Source: JAGGSN01 sp965603725 (lineage in GTDB: Bacteria > Zixibacteria > MSB-5A5 > UBA10806 > 4484-95). From it: DNA of 46,133 bases. This document shows, piece by piece, positions 8,071 through 18,073 of the stretch (the stretch's first letter is position 1; each line of letters opens with the position of its first letter). The notes under the pieces were generated by a model, which worked only from the letters and a program-made list of their open reading frames with translations, was not told where the DNA came from and did no database searches. Location: assembly GCA_965603725.1 (NCBI GenBank), contig CBFDEC010000022.1, positions 1-46,133 on the forward strand, in the 5' to 3' direction. A program made the translations under genes and the position numbers.

Positions 8071-10356
8071 CTATTTGAGTAAGCTGAACCTTTCGGAAGC
8101 TCTCTTTTCGCCATCAACCATCAGGCTGTAGAAGTATACGCCTGTGGCCAGATGTCCGGCATCATAATCGACAGTATGGATCTCAGTGTTGCTGAGATGG
8201 CCCAATTCGAGTTTGTCGATACGACGGCCAAGAACATCATAGATGTCGATTGACACATTGCCGCTCTCCTTGAGTGAGAAGGCAATCTTCGTCTTGGCGT
8301 TGAACGGGTTAGGGTAGTTGGCCAGCATATCGACCTGAGTCGGCAACAAGTTGGCTTCGTCGATTGAGGTCCGGAGATCAAATTCGCGAGCAAGATCAAT
8401 GTCGTTTTGAACCATTGGACCGTTCTGATCCTGGTAGGACATGACATCGCCGTCAAGGGAGCCGGCCCATAGGAATGAGCAACCGTCAAAGGATAATCCC
8501 TGGATCGAGACCCAGCCGCTGTTGACCGGACAGCACTCGCCGAAGTCGGCATAGTACTCGATAAGCTCATATGAGCCACCGTAGAAGATACCCGTATTGG
8601 TTCTTTCCGGCATAACGTTAAAGACGCAAGTCGGGTTGCCGACATCCGGACTATTACCGGCATCGGGATAGAACATGATTAGGAACTCAGGATCCGCTTC
8701 ATCACACTCAAACCAGCCGGAGTTATAAGTAAGATCTAAGCCCCACCAGCGGATACCGCAGATTTCGGTCTCATCTTCGCAAAGGAAGTTATCAAAAGCG
8801 GTGTACGGGCCAAGTTCCGCGTCACTGGTGATAAAGTTCCAATCGCCTTCCGGACCGATATAAGTCAGATCGCATCCCGGCGGCGGCGGAGGTTCTCCTT
8901 CGTAGATGTTCAGGATATAGTCACCGCAATTGCTGCTATAACCATCAACCACTACATAATAGATGCCGGCTGCGAAGTAGCCTTCAACCTGCGATTGAAG
9001 AGTACCACCGAAATCATCATTGTAAAGGAATTCGCTGCCTTCACCGGAGCAGCAATCAGTCATGTAGACGGCAATCTTGGTGTCATAAGTTGAACCGATC
9101 AAGGAACAGATGATTGTCATTTCTTCAGTAACCGTCAGTTCATAAATGACATCGAAGTTATCTGAGCCGGTAATGTCACAATCATCCAGATAGGTGCAGG
9201 TATTGCCGGTTGATTGGTATGGCAGAGGATCTTCAATCACGATAGGATGTTCGCAATCTTCACCACCCTGAGTTGGCTCTTCCTGAGTTAAAGTAGTCAC
9301 ATATTCAAGCGGGCAATCCCAACCGGTGAATTCGGACGATCCAACCCAGTACCAATATTCCTGACCCGGGGTAGGAACATGGCTAAGGCTAATCTCTTCG
9401 CAGGGCTCGCCGGTCGTATTGGAGACAATTTCCAGATCTTCACAGTTGCCTGAACCGGCATCGATAACGAAGATAAGCAGATTAAATTCGGCTTCTACGG
9501 TAAAGGTCAGCGGAAGATCGGAATCCGAAGTGAACGTGAACCAGTCGGTGTCACGATTTTGAACCTGATCAACCAGGAATGTTCCGGAAGTACCGCAGAT
9601 TACCTCACCCGGGGCAATAGGCTGAAAAATATGCGGATCGGAGTTGCAGCCGCCATTGTAATCATCAACGTAGCCATCGCCGCAATCCGGCTCGCCTTCC
9701 TCAATACCTCCGGGCGGGCAAACGACATCGCAAGGACCATCTTCGCCGACTATGACGGTGTAATCTTCGGTTTCACCATACATTGAGCTATGGTTCCCCT
9801 GGCCATCGCAGGCGCCATCAGCACCGGGATCGGTGCTGTATTGCTCGATAATGCGCATAACCGTAGCGCCCTGCGGGCCGCCTGTCGGTACGGTGATATC
9901 CAACGTCAGAGTGGCATCCACGCCGCTGCCCAGATAGTAGCTCTCATCGGCGCCGAATACCTCATCCTGATTCCAATCAATCCAGGCCCGGACATGTTCG
10001 GTCCACTGGCCCTCAGACCAGAATGTAACGGTAAGCGTGTAAGTGGCGCCCTGCTCGACAGTGGTTTCTATATCGGTGTAATCACCATAACTGGTCGGTC
10101 CTTCCTGGCCGGATTGATTAGCGATTGTATTGAATTCGACATAGGAAATGTAGTCATCAGTCATGTTCGTATAGGTAGATGTACAATACTCTTCGGTATC
10201 CGTCACCATATCAGCGGGCATTTCCGCCGCGTATGAAGGAATTGTGACATTCACTACCTTGCCGACTGGCATGTTTTTGCTGAGGTATGCGTCGGTGGCG
10301 AAAGCAAAGCTGCACCAAAACATAGCCAAAACAAAAACAACTAACGCTTTTTTCAT
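8071..10356 (-). CDS. Secreted GEVED/PPC-domain protein with Por-like tail
   Basis: 761 residues. Signal peptide MKKALVVFVLAMFWCSFAFA. A GEVED domain (YCTSTYTNMTDDYISYVEF ... MYGETEDYTVIV) covers about residues 45-205. Two beta-sandwich units like bacterial pre-peptidase C-terminal (PPC) domains follow at about 240-360 and 365-490, with many paired Cys. A further domain precedes the tail with YPNPFN and IYDVLGRR, ending RFSLLK, as in type IX sorting domains. The frame opens 21 codons earlier, but AAAGGAG 7 nt before the ATG at 10356 fixes the start. No catalytic motif is seen, so adhesion or a surface structural role is likely. Confidence 0.85.
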   Translation of the reverse strand: MKKALVVFVLAMFWCSFAFATDAYLSKNMPVGKVVNVTIPSYAAEMPADMVTDTEEYCTSTYTNMTDDYISYVEFNTIANQSGQEGPTSYGDYTDIETTVEQGATYTLTVTFWSEGQWTEHVRAWIDWNQDEVFGADESYYLGSGVDATLTLDITVPTGGPQGATVMRIIEQYSTDPGADGACDGQGNHSSMYGETEDYTVIVGEDGPCDVVCPPGGIEEGEPDCGDGYVDDYNGGCNSDPHIFQPIAPGEVICGTSGTFLVDQVQNRDTDWFTFTSDSDLPLTFTVEAEFNLLIFVIDAGSGNCEDLEIVSNTTGEPCEEISLSHVPTPGQEYWYWVGSSEFTGWDCPLEYVTTLTQEEPTQGGEDCEHPIVIEDPLPYQSTGNTCTYLDDCDITGSDNFDVIYELTVTEEMTIICSLIGSTYDTKIAVYMTDCCSGEGSEFLYNDDFGGTLQSQVEGYFAAGIYYVVVDGYSSNCGDYILNIYEGEPPPPPGCDLTYIGPEGDWNFITSDAELGPYTAFDNFLCEDETEICGIRWWGLDLTYNSGWFECDEADPEFLIMFYPDAGNSPDVGNPTCVFNVMPERTNTGIFYGGSYELIEYYADFGECCPVNSGWVSIQGLSFDGCSFLWAGSLDGDVMSYQDQNGPMVQNDIDLAREFDLRTSIDEANLLPTQVDMLANYPNPFNAKTKIAFSLKESGNVSIDIYDVLGRRIDKLELGHLSNTEIHTVDYDAGHLATGVYFYSLMVDGEKRASERFSLLK

Positions 10357-10567
10357 TTTACTACTCCTTTTACTAATTAATGCAATGACACATGAAATTT
10401 GTTTCTGGTTACTATCCACTCCTTTCCTGTTTTAGTTTTACCTGATTACTGATTCCCACTATATAATTCATATATTTGATTTTATTCATTCTTCCTCAAT
10501 TGCTTCCGTACGTAGATAATACTTGGGGGGTTTTTTGTCAATTATAATAATGCCATTATCCATAATA

Positions 10568-13444
10568 TCACTTTAAAAATATCATTTTTCTTCGGATTTT
10601 ATCGCTACTGTTTACAATTTTATACAAATATACACCCGACACAACATCTTCTCCCCTGTCGTTTTTGCCATCCCAAATCACCTGATTGAATCCGGCAGAG
10701 GCGATATCGATCAATTTCACCTGACGGCCCATAATATCATAAATCCCGAGTTGCGTGGGCGTGGTTGAAAATACATCAATAGCGGTCGAATTATTAAATG
10801 GATTCGGGTAATTCTGATGAAGGGTCATGTTATCGGGTAAGATATCACTATATTCACCGCTTTGAGTCAATCCCGGATACATGAAGAATGCCAGTTCCGC
10901 CTGGCTGTTAATTTCCTCAATTGATTCGCCAGCTACAAAGGCAAACGCAACTACCTCAGAATCACCCTCGGCAATCGTGAATGGTCCAACGCTCAACAGA
11001 TGAGAGTAATCATCGGGAACAGAGTATTCAGTTTGAATAAATCCTTCGGACATAAATTGCAGTTTCTCCATATCAGAAAAACCATCGGCAAAGACCTCGC
11101 TGTTATCGATAGCCCGATAAGAGCCCGCCAGCGAGGTTATCGAACGAACACCAGCACACATACCGGTTGATATATCCTGCATATACCCCAGCGACAGCAA
11201 TTCGTTATACCCGACAATATCGTCATATCCTGAAGTAATCGGCAGGTTCCAATCACCGAACAGGCCAACCCGAAGGTCGTTTATGGCACTATTCGAAACG
11301 TTATGTATAGTAAACTCAACCGTAATAAACTGAGCCTGCATATCCCAGCCAAAACATCTCTGGGTAATTTCCAGTCCAATAGGCTGTTCCGCATCAGCGT
11401 CGGAATATGAGGCAAATCCATCATAATCAGCATATATTCCCGGATGTGTAACCACCGGCTGTCCTCCCTCCAGCGGGTTAAAATCATCATCCGGCTGGTT
11501 GAGATCATTACGAGCGCCATCGGATACTCTGCCGTCAGAGGAGATTAAGAGCGCCGCCTCTTTCATGAAATCATCAGCGCCGGCAGGAAATCTAAAGCCG
11601 ACGCCGCCAAACGGATTTACTGAGTTCTCACCAAGGCCGAACTGACCGAAATTGGAAAAACTCATCTCTAAAATATCTGTGCTGATAGTCGCAACAGCCG
11701 GTTCGGTCTGCTGGGAGATGTTAATATCAAAACTGTACAATTGCGACCAGGCGCCATCAAAGAACTCTATTGTAAAAGACACTGGGATGTCATCCGGTAA
11801 ATCGGAAGGAACAACAACAGAGAAGGCAACCACAGATACAGTGTCCAAATGACCGGTGTTTCCCAATTCTGTGCGATCCTGCAATAACTCTATACCCGGC
11901 AACTGTGAATATAATCTTGCGTCGATACTCGATTCTGAACCGAGATTCTCAAGAGTCAACCGAAAACCTAATGTATCGCCTGGATCTCCATTTTCCTGAT
12001 GATTATCACGGGCCGATACAGATAGTACATGCATAAACGGATGATCCGGAAGGGGCATGTAGTAAAGCGAATTTATGATATTCAACAGCCCATTGCCATA
12101 GCTATTGTCTTCTCCGGAATCGCCTAAATCGACTGCCCCTTGCATCAAAGCTGATTTGACCTGCTCAACCGAGGCTTCCGGGTTAAACTGACGCAATATT
12201 ACAGCGGCGCCGGCAACATATGGCGTGGCCATTGAAGTGCCGCTCATGGTGACATAACCGCCATTATCATTACAGGACCTGACATGCACTCCGGGAGCCG
12301 TTATTTCCGGCTTGATCGTCTGACCATCACAGCCTGATGGACCTCTCGATGAAAATGAGGCAACCTCAAGGTTGTCTCCATTAACGGCGCCTACAGCAAA
12401 AGAGTTGAACTGTGTAGTAATCCTGTCACCGGGCGTTCTAATAGTCGATTCATCCGGGCCCTCATTACCGGCTGCAAAGAGACAGATAATTCCGAGCGCT
12501 TCGAGATTGTCGATTACATCCCAGAAAGTCACATTGCAGGGACCATAGAATCCGGTTGGAATTCCCCATGAATTGTTGATTACATCCGGCATGTCATCGC
12601 TGGTATCCGGGTTGCCGTCAGGGTCGGCCGCCCATTCAAAAGCTGAAAGGATATCGGCAATTGTCCGATTTACGCCTCCTCCCCTGTCCACCACACCGGC
12701 CGCAATCCACCGAGCGCCAAAAGCAACGCCAACAGTATCAGCGCGGTCAAGACCGACCATTGTTCCCATTGTATGCGTCCCGTGGCCGCTGTTATCAACG
12801 GGGAAATCGCTGTTAGTGTACGGGTCAAACCAGCTCTCGGAGGCTGTACCCCCATTGGAACCAAGCCAGGATGATGATAAAGCGGGATGCTCGCTATCAA
12901 CACCGGTATCAAAATTACAGACTATCCTGCCTTCACCGGTAAGACCCATTTCCCAGGCTTCTCGTGCGCCAATAACATCCAGACCCGGCTCCGCTCCAGC
13001 CTCAGATTGGATAGCAGAACCGATTTCAACCGGTTCGACCAGTACCAGAGGAAGGTTTTCAAAAACATATTCAACGTCATCTCTTCCGGCAAGACTCCTT
13101 ATAAAATCAGCGTCTCCCCTGATATATACTGCATTGCTGATCCAGAAACTTTTGTATTCAGAAACCAGAGCTTTATTGTTTACGATTATCTGCTTTAAAG
13201 ATGCCTGTGAATCGAGGACTTTGCTTTTCAGATGATTTATTATCTCTCTATGCTTAATTTGCCTTGAAATGGCGCTATTATCAATGGAGGATAGCCTGGC
13301 CATATCATCCGGCCTATCTTTCATTTTTATTATGACGGCGGCTTCGCCTTCCAACTTGTTTAAAAATTCCGGAACCTGTGATGAAAATGAAGATTCGACT
13401 AGCAACATTAATGATAGTAAAACGAAATACATTCTCCTTATCAT
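10568..13444 (-). CDS. Secreted subtilisin-like serine protease (S8) with Por-like tail
   Basis: About 958 residues. After a signal peptide comes an inhibitor-like prodomain (about 30-140: VIIKMKDRPDDMARL), then the S8 catalytic domain. Catalytic Asp is in CNFDTGVDSEHPAL (about 179), His in NSGHGTHTMG (about 221), Ser in MSGTSMATPYVAG (about 404), and the oxyanion Asn in INNSWG. A long beta-rich region follows, then the tail with YPNPFN, IYDIMGRQ and KMIFLK. Of several in-frame ATGs, the one at 13444 is preferred, with GGAG 9 nt upstream; 13459 is the longest option. The enzyme should act outside the cell on proteins. All triad residues are intact. Confidence 0.9.
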   Translation of the reverse strand: MIRRMYFVLLSLMLLVESSFSSQVPEFLNKLEGEAAVIIKMKDRPDDMARLSSIDNSAISRQIKHREIINHLKSKVLDSQASLKQIIVNNKALVSEYKSFWISNAVYIRGDADFIRSLAGRDDVEYVFENLPLVLVEPVEIGSAIQSEAGAEPGLDVIGAREAWEMGLTGEGRIVCNFDTGVDSEHPALSSSWLGSNGGTASESWFDPYTNSDFPVDNSGHGTHTMGTMVGLDRADTVGVAFGARWIAAGVVDRGGGVNRTIADILSAFEWAADPDGNPDTSDDMPDVINNSWGIPTGFYGPCNVTFWDVIDNLEALGIICLFAAGNEGPDESTIRTPGDRITTQFNSFAVGAVNGDNLEVASFSSRGPSGCDGQTIKPEITAPGVHVRSCNDNGGYVTMSGTSMATPYVAGAAVILRQFNPEASVEQVKSALMQGAVDLGDSGEDNSYGNGLLNIINSLYYMPLPDHPFMHVLSVSARDNHQENGDPGDTLGFRLTLENLGSESSIDARLYSQLPGIELLQDRTELGNTGHLDTVSVVAFSVVVPSDLPDDIPVSFTIEFFDGAWSQLYSFDINISQQTEPAVATISTDILEMSFSNFGQFGLGENSVNPFGGVGFRFPAGADDFMKEAALLISSDGRVSDGARNDLNQPDDDFNPLEGGQPVVTHPGIYADYDGFASYSDADAEQPIGLEITQRCFGWDMQAQFITVEFTIHNVSNSAINDLRVGLFGDWNLPITSGYDDIVGYNELLSLGYMQDISTGMCAGVRSITSLAGSYRAIDNSEVFADGFSDMEKLQFMSEGFIQTEYSVPDDYSHLLSVGPFTIAEGDSEVVAFAFVAGESIEEINSQAELAFFMYPGLTQSGEYSDILPDNMTLHQNYPNPFNNSTAIDVFSTTPTQLGIYDIMGRQVKLIDIASAGFNQVIWDGKNDRGEDVVSGVYLYKIVNSSDKIRRKMIFLK

Positions 13445-13646
13445 AGACATTATCTCCATAACTCAAACAAATGCAAAGGAAAGGCCAGCGCTTCTTGGAA
13501 TTGCAGGTAGTTATATTATATTCATAACGACTTACATGACATCATTATACAAGCATCATTTAAAGCTATTGTATAAGATATTATATTATATTTTTAGTAC
13601 AGTTATGCATGTTATTGCAGATTATTAGCAGGCGGCATATTAATAA

Positions 13647-13675
13647 AAAACCCCTCGATGGATATGAGGGGTTTT
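13647..13675 (-). terminator. Rho-independent terminator
   Basis: Stem CCCCTC / GAGGGG, flanked by A4 and T4 that extend pairing to 10 bp, followed on the minus strand by a T run. It lies 20 bp after the stop of the next gene upstream (13695-15377). Confidence 0.88.
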
Positions 13676-13694
13676 AGTTTAAATCGCAACAGGT

Positions 13695-15377
13695 TTATTT
13701 TACAAGAACCATTTTTCTGGTGTCAACCTTATCGCCTGCAATCAGCTTATAGAAGTAAACGCCTGAAGTCACTTTGCTTCCGTTATTATCGGTAGCATCC
13801 CAGCTTACAGTCCTGATTCCAGGTTCAACCGAACCATTGAAGACAGTTTTGACAAGCTGGCCGGCAATATTGTAAACCTCGATGCTTACATTACCGGCGG
13901 TCGGCGCTAAGAACTCGATCTCCGTTGACGGGTTAAATGGATTGGGGTAGTTGCCAACCAGTTCAAATTGGGCAGGCATTACTCCATCACCGCTGATCTC
14001 TTTAACACCGGTAGAAGTGACGACAATAGTTCTCATCATCCATTCGCCATCCGCCGCCAGGTTCCAGCCGCTTGAGGTGCTATACCAGTAGGAACGATAA
14101 AGTATATTATCCTGATCTTCCCCTACACCGGGGTTATCGGGAGAAGATGGATCCCAATGGAAAACTAAGAAGAAACTGCCGCTGGTAATCACCGGACCTT
14201 CCGGCCATTCGCCTATCGCCCAGCCATGAGGTTCGCGAACTGCGGTCACAGCCTCGCCGCCTGGCAGTACATCATCGGGAATACCCGCATAAACACCATT
14301 GATTGTGAAAGTAAACGGTGTATTGTCATTAACAAACACCCGGGCCATAATCACCTGAACAGGATAATCATCAGGAGTCATACTGATAGCGAAAGCATTA
14401 TCTTCATAGTCGGGGCTGACAATATACCAGGCCTCGGCAGAGCCATCATCATAGGCAATCTCAGAGCCTTCGATAATGTCCATAATATAAAAATCACCGG
14501 GAGCGTTTGGCGGATCGAAAGCCTCATTTTCCCAGGGAGAGGCATCAACAGCGCTCAGATAGTAAAGTACGGTTATGCCTGCCTCTTGAAGCGGAATAGC
14601 GCCTTCCCAGGTGTCATCGCTGGTATTGGTCATACTCACAGTTTCCCAGTTGGCGCCGTCGACGCTATAATGGACAGTTGCCGAGGCAATACCGGAACCA
14701 TCAGAAATTTCAGCGGAAATGGGATGTTCATCGTCCTCGGAAAAGCCAAATATCTGTTCGGCATGTTCAATTACCGGCGGAACCTGGTCATCGCCATAAT
14801 AAATGACAAACGACCTGATATTCAAATCGTTGTTTAAAATCGTCCACTGACCATTAGGAGCTTTATATTTTGAACGTTGTTCCGTTCCTCCATTATCATC
14901 GGCCGTCACATACGGTGGAGGAACCTGGGTATATTCAACGCCGACATGGAAATCATCCAAACCGATATTGACCGCGGCGGGTAAGTTAATTCTCTGATAG
15001 GATAAATTTCCACTAAGACTGGCGGTGAAAGGAGTAATAAGATCATCGCCGGGTAAACCATTATTATCATCCCAGACATGAATCAGAGCATCGCCGGCGC
15101 CGTCATAACTGACAACCTGGATATAGGTTAATGAACATGGCTGAAGCGGCGTAAAACGGACGGCAAACTTCGTTCCCACCGCTATCCACCCCGGCCAGTA
15201 AACGGCAGGCGTAGAGTCGTAAGCAATCATGTCTTCCTGAGTATCCAGGATCACCGGATCAAAGCCGTTCCCGAAGCCCTCGATTGCTTGACGGTTGATT
15301 GTTTCCACCCTTTCAGCGCCGGCAACGGCAACCAGGCAAATAACCAGCGCTGAAATAAGGATTAATGATTTGTTCAT
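13695..15377 (-). CDS. Secreted beta-sandwich protein with Por-like tail
   Basis: 560 residues. Signal peptide MNKSLILISALVICLVAVAGA. Residues about 50-190 form a jelly-roll-like domain (PCSLTYIQVVSYDGAGDALIHVW). About 200-290 resembles an Ig-like domain with the HYSVDGANWETVSM and YYLSAVDASPWEN pattern found in FCB secreted proteins. A second jelly roll follows at about 300-450, then the tail: NYPNPFNPSTEIEF, VYNIAGQLV, TSGVYFYKL, ending KMVLVK. GGAG lies 5 nt before the ATG. It is flanked by its own terminator and by long AT-rich gaps, so it is probably transcribed alone. No catalytic residues are recognisable; it is probably a surface or matrix protein. Confidence 0.82.
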   Translation of the reverse strand: MNKSLILISALVICLVAVAGAERVETINRQAIEGFGNGFDPVILDTQEDMIAYDSTPAVYWPGWIAVGTKFAVRFTPLQPCSLTYIQVVSYDGAGDALIHVWDDNNGLPGDDLITPFTASLSGNLSYQRINLPAAVNIGLDDFHVGVEYTQVPPPYVTADDNGGTEQRSKYKAPNGQWTILNNDLNIRSFVIYYGDDQVPPVIEHAEQIFGFSEDDEHPISAEISDGSGIASATVHYSVDGANWETVSMTNTSDDTWEGAIPLQEAGITVLYYLSAVDASPWENEAFDPPNAPGDFYIMDIIEGSEIAYDDGSAEAWYIVSPDYEDNAFAISMTPDDYPVQVIMARVFVNDNTPFTFTINGVYAGIPDDVLPGGEAVTAVREPHGWAIGEWPEGPVITSGSFFLVFHWDPSSPDNPGVGEDQDNILYRSYWYSTSSGWNLAADGEWMMRTIVVTSTGVKEISGDGVMPAQFELVGNYPNPFNPSTEIEFLAPTAGNVSIEVYNIAGQLVKTVFNGSVEPGIRTVSWDATDNNGSKVTSGVYFYKLIAGDKVDTRKMVLVK

Positions 15378-15761
15378 GCTAACTCCATTCTTTTGAGTTA
15401 AAAGTTTGTTGATTAATGATTTCGATCATTTGAATTTTTACCTAACATATTATCACATACTATCATATGCAAACAACATGCCTTAAAAATATCAAAAATT
15501 CATTCTAACGGTAAATGCTCCCTGTAAAACTAAATTTAACCTCCTTAAAAACATAATGTTATTAACTTAAGCTTATCTTTACGATAATTACAAAACGATT
15601 TAAAATCTTCTTTCTACCCGCAAACAAATTATGAAACTAAATGCGTAAAATATTCCAAAAGAGTTCCAAGCATCATGTTTTAAGATATTGTTTAGCTCCC
15701 ATAAGTCAATAGATTTAACAAAATTTACAGCCCTAAATACTGTTAAAAACCTATTCTTAAA
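15378..15761. other. AT-rich intergenic region
   Basis: About 380 bp between two tandem minus-strand secreted-protein genes. It holds no gene. It must carry the promoter of the 13695-15377 gene, but no -35/-10 pair stands out from the AT-rich background. The terminator of the gene upstream occupies its far end. Confidence 0.5.
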
Positions 15762-15788
15762 AAAACCCCGCCTAGCAAGCGGGGTTTT
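15762..15788 (-). terminator. Rho-independent terminator
   Basis: Stem AAAACCCCGC / GCGGGGTTTT (10 bp) with a 7-nt loop and a T run on the minus strand, 18 bp after the stop of the gene at 15806-17686. Confidence 0.93.
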
Positions 15789-15805
15789 ATTAATTGGTGA
15801 AAAAC

Positions 15806-17686
15806 TTACTTAAGTAATACCATCTTTTTAGTCTGGCTATTGTCGTTAACCTTGAGATGGTAGAAATAGACTCCTGATGTAACTTCCTTGCCATTATCAG
15901 TTGTGCCATTCCAGATTACGTCATGCGAACCAGCGTCATGATTGCCATTGACTAAGGTGGCGATTTTCTGTCCGGCTATATTGTAAACTTCCAGCGAAAC
16001 ATTGCCGCTCGATTCCAGATCGAAAATAATCTCGGTGCTTGCATTGAATGGATTTGGATAGTTCTGTTTAAGACCAAAGCTTACCGGTAAATTGGCGTTA
16101 TTATCTTCAATCCCGGTATGGGAATCGGCAGTGAAGCTGATCGCCTGGTCCTGGGCAGAACGGTCACGTGACGCAGCATACGTACCGGTGTTCTCCCAGC
16201 CGCGCGTTGAAAGCGGCCATAAATTATCAAAACCAAATGCATTTCCCGGACCGCCCGATAAGGTGGCTACAAAGAATTTCTGGTTTGCCTGCATAACAAT
16301 CGGATCAGGAATCGAAAAATCAACCCAACCGGTATCGGCATACGACATAGTGTCACCAAACAGGATATTACTTTCATCAGGATATCCGTTTTCATCTGAA
16401 GGAAGAATATAGAAATAAACATCATTAGCTCCATTATTAAAGATGAATGAACTAATACTGGTTATCTCAATAGCTTCAGGCATGACAAATTCATTGGCGA
16501 AACCGCCGCCGCCGCCCTCCCAGCTGGTTCCTTGAAAGCAGGTGTCAATATAACCGAGTGTCATAGGTAACATATAGTTACGCATCTCCGTGGTATCGGT
16601 ATTGTTCCAGAAGAACTGGTCGCCGCTTAATATGGTCTTGAAAATGAGTGAATATACAGAAAGTTCATCCAATGTATCTCCTGGAACTTCTATCGGGAAA
16701 TCAACCCAGATTTCTTCGCCTTCATCGATATGATCAATAGTAACATCCTCATCGTAAACAGGATCATCAGTCCCTTGTTTCTCCACTCTGCAATTAACGG
16801 TGATATTTTCCTCATCGGCCGTACCATAATTTCCAACCAGACCCTGTAATGCCATCGATTCGTTCAGGGGATGGAAGATAGCCTGACACCCATCCGTCAT
16901 GCCGCCAGCAATACCAACATCATGGAATACAAAATTAGGATCGGGATCGGCATGGATCCGGATAACCAAACCATCATCCGGCATATGATCCGCCGGTTCC
17001 AAATCGAAAAAATATCTCAAACCGGTACGTCCCACCAGATCTTCGATTCCGATCTGAACGTGCCCTTGGGTGTTCATGAAATCACCACCCTGCTCACCAT
17101 ATTGATAAGTTATTGAAGAATCGGCGGCATTAAGAATCAATTGGAAAGTATGGGTTGCATCTGGATCATAGGGGCTGTTCCATTCACAAACATTAATCCA
17201 GGAAACGATCAAAGTATCTACATCGTTTGTATAGTAATAGCACTCGTTAGCACCATATGGCGCCGTAAAATCGATATCGCAGGCTAAGGGTACAACTAAA
17301 TCATTGGGGTCTCTCCAGTCGGGGATCCTCCCGAAAGGCTGGGCATAAGTCTCATCAGAGGAAAACGAAATATAACCGTTAGAACCGATAAAGAAATGAT
17401 CGACATGGTACCAGTAGAATGGAAAATCAAAGCCGATATCGAAAGGTCCAACAGCATTATCGTCCGCTAACCCTTCAACCTCGACGCCGATACCTGTAAT
17501 GTCAATCCAGTCATACACCGGACTGCCGCCATTATCGCTGTCCACCCAGGTATATCCATACAAATCAGGTGTATTGCTGCTGTCAGCCGTCAGTCTGTTA
17601 AGCGGCGGAGTAAAAGTGGTTTTTGCGGCAAAGGCTCCGCTGGCCATAAAAGCCAGAATAAACGCAATAAGCATTAATTTTTTCAT
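15806..17686 (-). CDS. Secreted protein with nidogen-like N-domain and Por-like tail
   Basis: 626 residues. Signal peptide MKKLMLIAFILAFMASGAFA. Residues about 40-235 carry a domain with FDIGFDFPFYWYHVDHFFIG, SNGYISFSS and TFQLILNAADSSITYQYG, the pattern of extracellular nidogen-like or related beta domains that often precede adhesive modules. A CARDB-like stretch (EENITVNCRVEKQ) follows at about 265-365, then a jelly-roll region. The tail contains QNYPNPFNASTEI, VYNIAGQKI, TSGVYFYHL and ends KMVLLK. GGAGG lies 9 nt before the ATG. It is monocistronic. No enzyme motif is visible, so adhesion or matrix building is the best guess. Confidence 0.82.
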   Translation of the reverse strand: MKKLMLIAFILAFMASGAFAAKTTFTPPLNRLTADSSNTPDLYGYTWVDSDNGGSPVYDWIDITGIGVEVEGLADDNAVGPFDIGFDFPFYWYHVDHFFIGSNGYISFSSDETYAQPFGRIPDWRDPNDLVVPLACDIDFTAPYGANECYYYTNDVDTLIVSWINVCEWNSPYDPDATHTFQLILNAADSSITYQYGEQGGDFMNTQGHVQIGIEDLVGRTGLRYFFDLEPADHMPDDGLVIRIHADPDPNFVFHDVGIAGGMTDGCQAIFHPLNESMALQGLVGNYGTADEENITVNCRVEKQGTDDPVYDEDVTIDHIDEGEEIWVDFPIEVPGDTLDELSVYSLIFKTILSGDQFFWNNTDTTEMRNYMLPMTLGYIDTCFQGTSWEGGGGGFANEFVMPEAIEITSISSFIFNNGANDVYFYILPSDENGYPDESNILFGDTMSYADTGWVDFSIPDPIVMQANQKFFVATLSGGPGNAFGFDNLWPLSTRGWENTGTYAASRDRSAQDQAISFTADSHTGIEDNNANLPVSFGLKQNYPNPFNASTEIIFDLESSGNVSLEVYNIAGQKIATLVNGNHDAGSHDVIWNGTTDNGKEVTSGVYFYHLKVNDNSQTKKMVLLK

Positions 17687-18073
17687 TAAAAAATACCTCC
17701 ATAAAAAATAAATTACTTCCCAAAAAATAGCTTCTTAAAACCGGTCAATTCACCTCCTTAAAAGGGCAAATATTGCCTCTGGTTATTGTTTCTGATTATT
17801 TGATTTTATCTGTATTCTCACTAACTCCTTGCCAGACTTATTGAATTTTCAATAAAGCATCCTTTTTTACTGCATTAAATAAACATAATTTTCAGGGCTT
17901 TCAATTTCAAAATACATGTAAACTTTAAAAAGTCAAGCAAAAACAGCAGTAATGCCATTTCCAATTTTTAAAGAACAGCTATTTGGTACACCTCCCGCAT
18001 AGTATTCAAATAAAAGTTATAAGCCATTTTTCAAATAGCCCGCCGGCAAAAACCGGTAAGCTAAATTACCTCT
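17687..18073. other. AT-rich intergenic region
   Basis: About 390 bp between two tandem minus-strand secreted-protein genes. No gene, tRNA or strong hairpin is seen. It should hold the promoter of the 15806-17686 gene. A weak CCGG...CCGG pair at about 18044-18057 is too short to call a terminator for the next gene. Confidence 0.45.

Noticed and set aside
9790..10236. 148-codon plus-strand ORF
   Set aside because: Antisense shadow of the GEVED/Por-tail gene, which has a signal peptide, ribosome site and domains.
12573..13235. 220-codon plus-strand ORF
   Set aside because: Antisense shadow of the subtilase catalytic domain, whose triad is intact.
14226..14837. 203-codon plus-strand ORF
   Set aside because: Antisense shadow of the jelly-roll/Por-tail gene.
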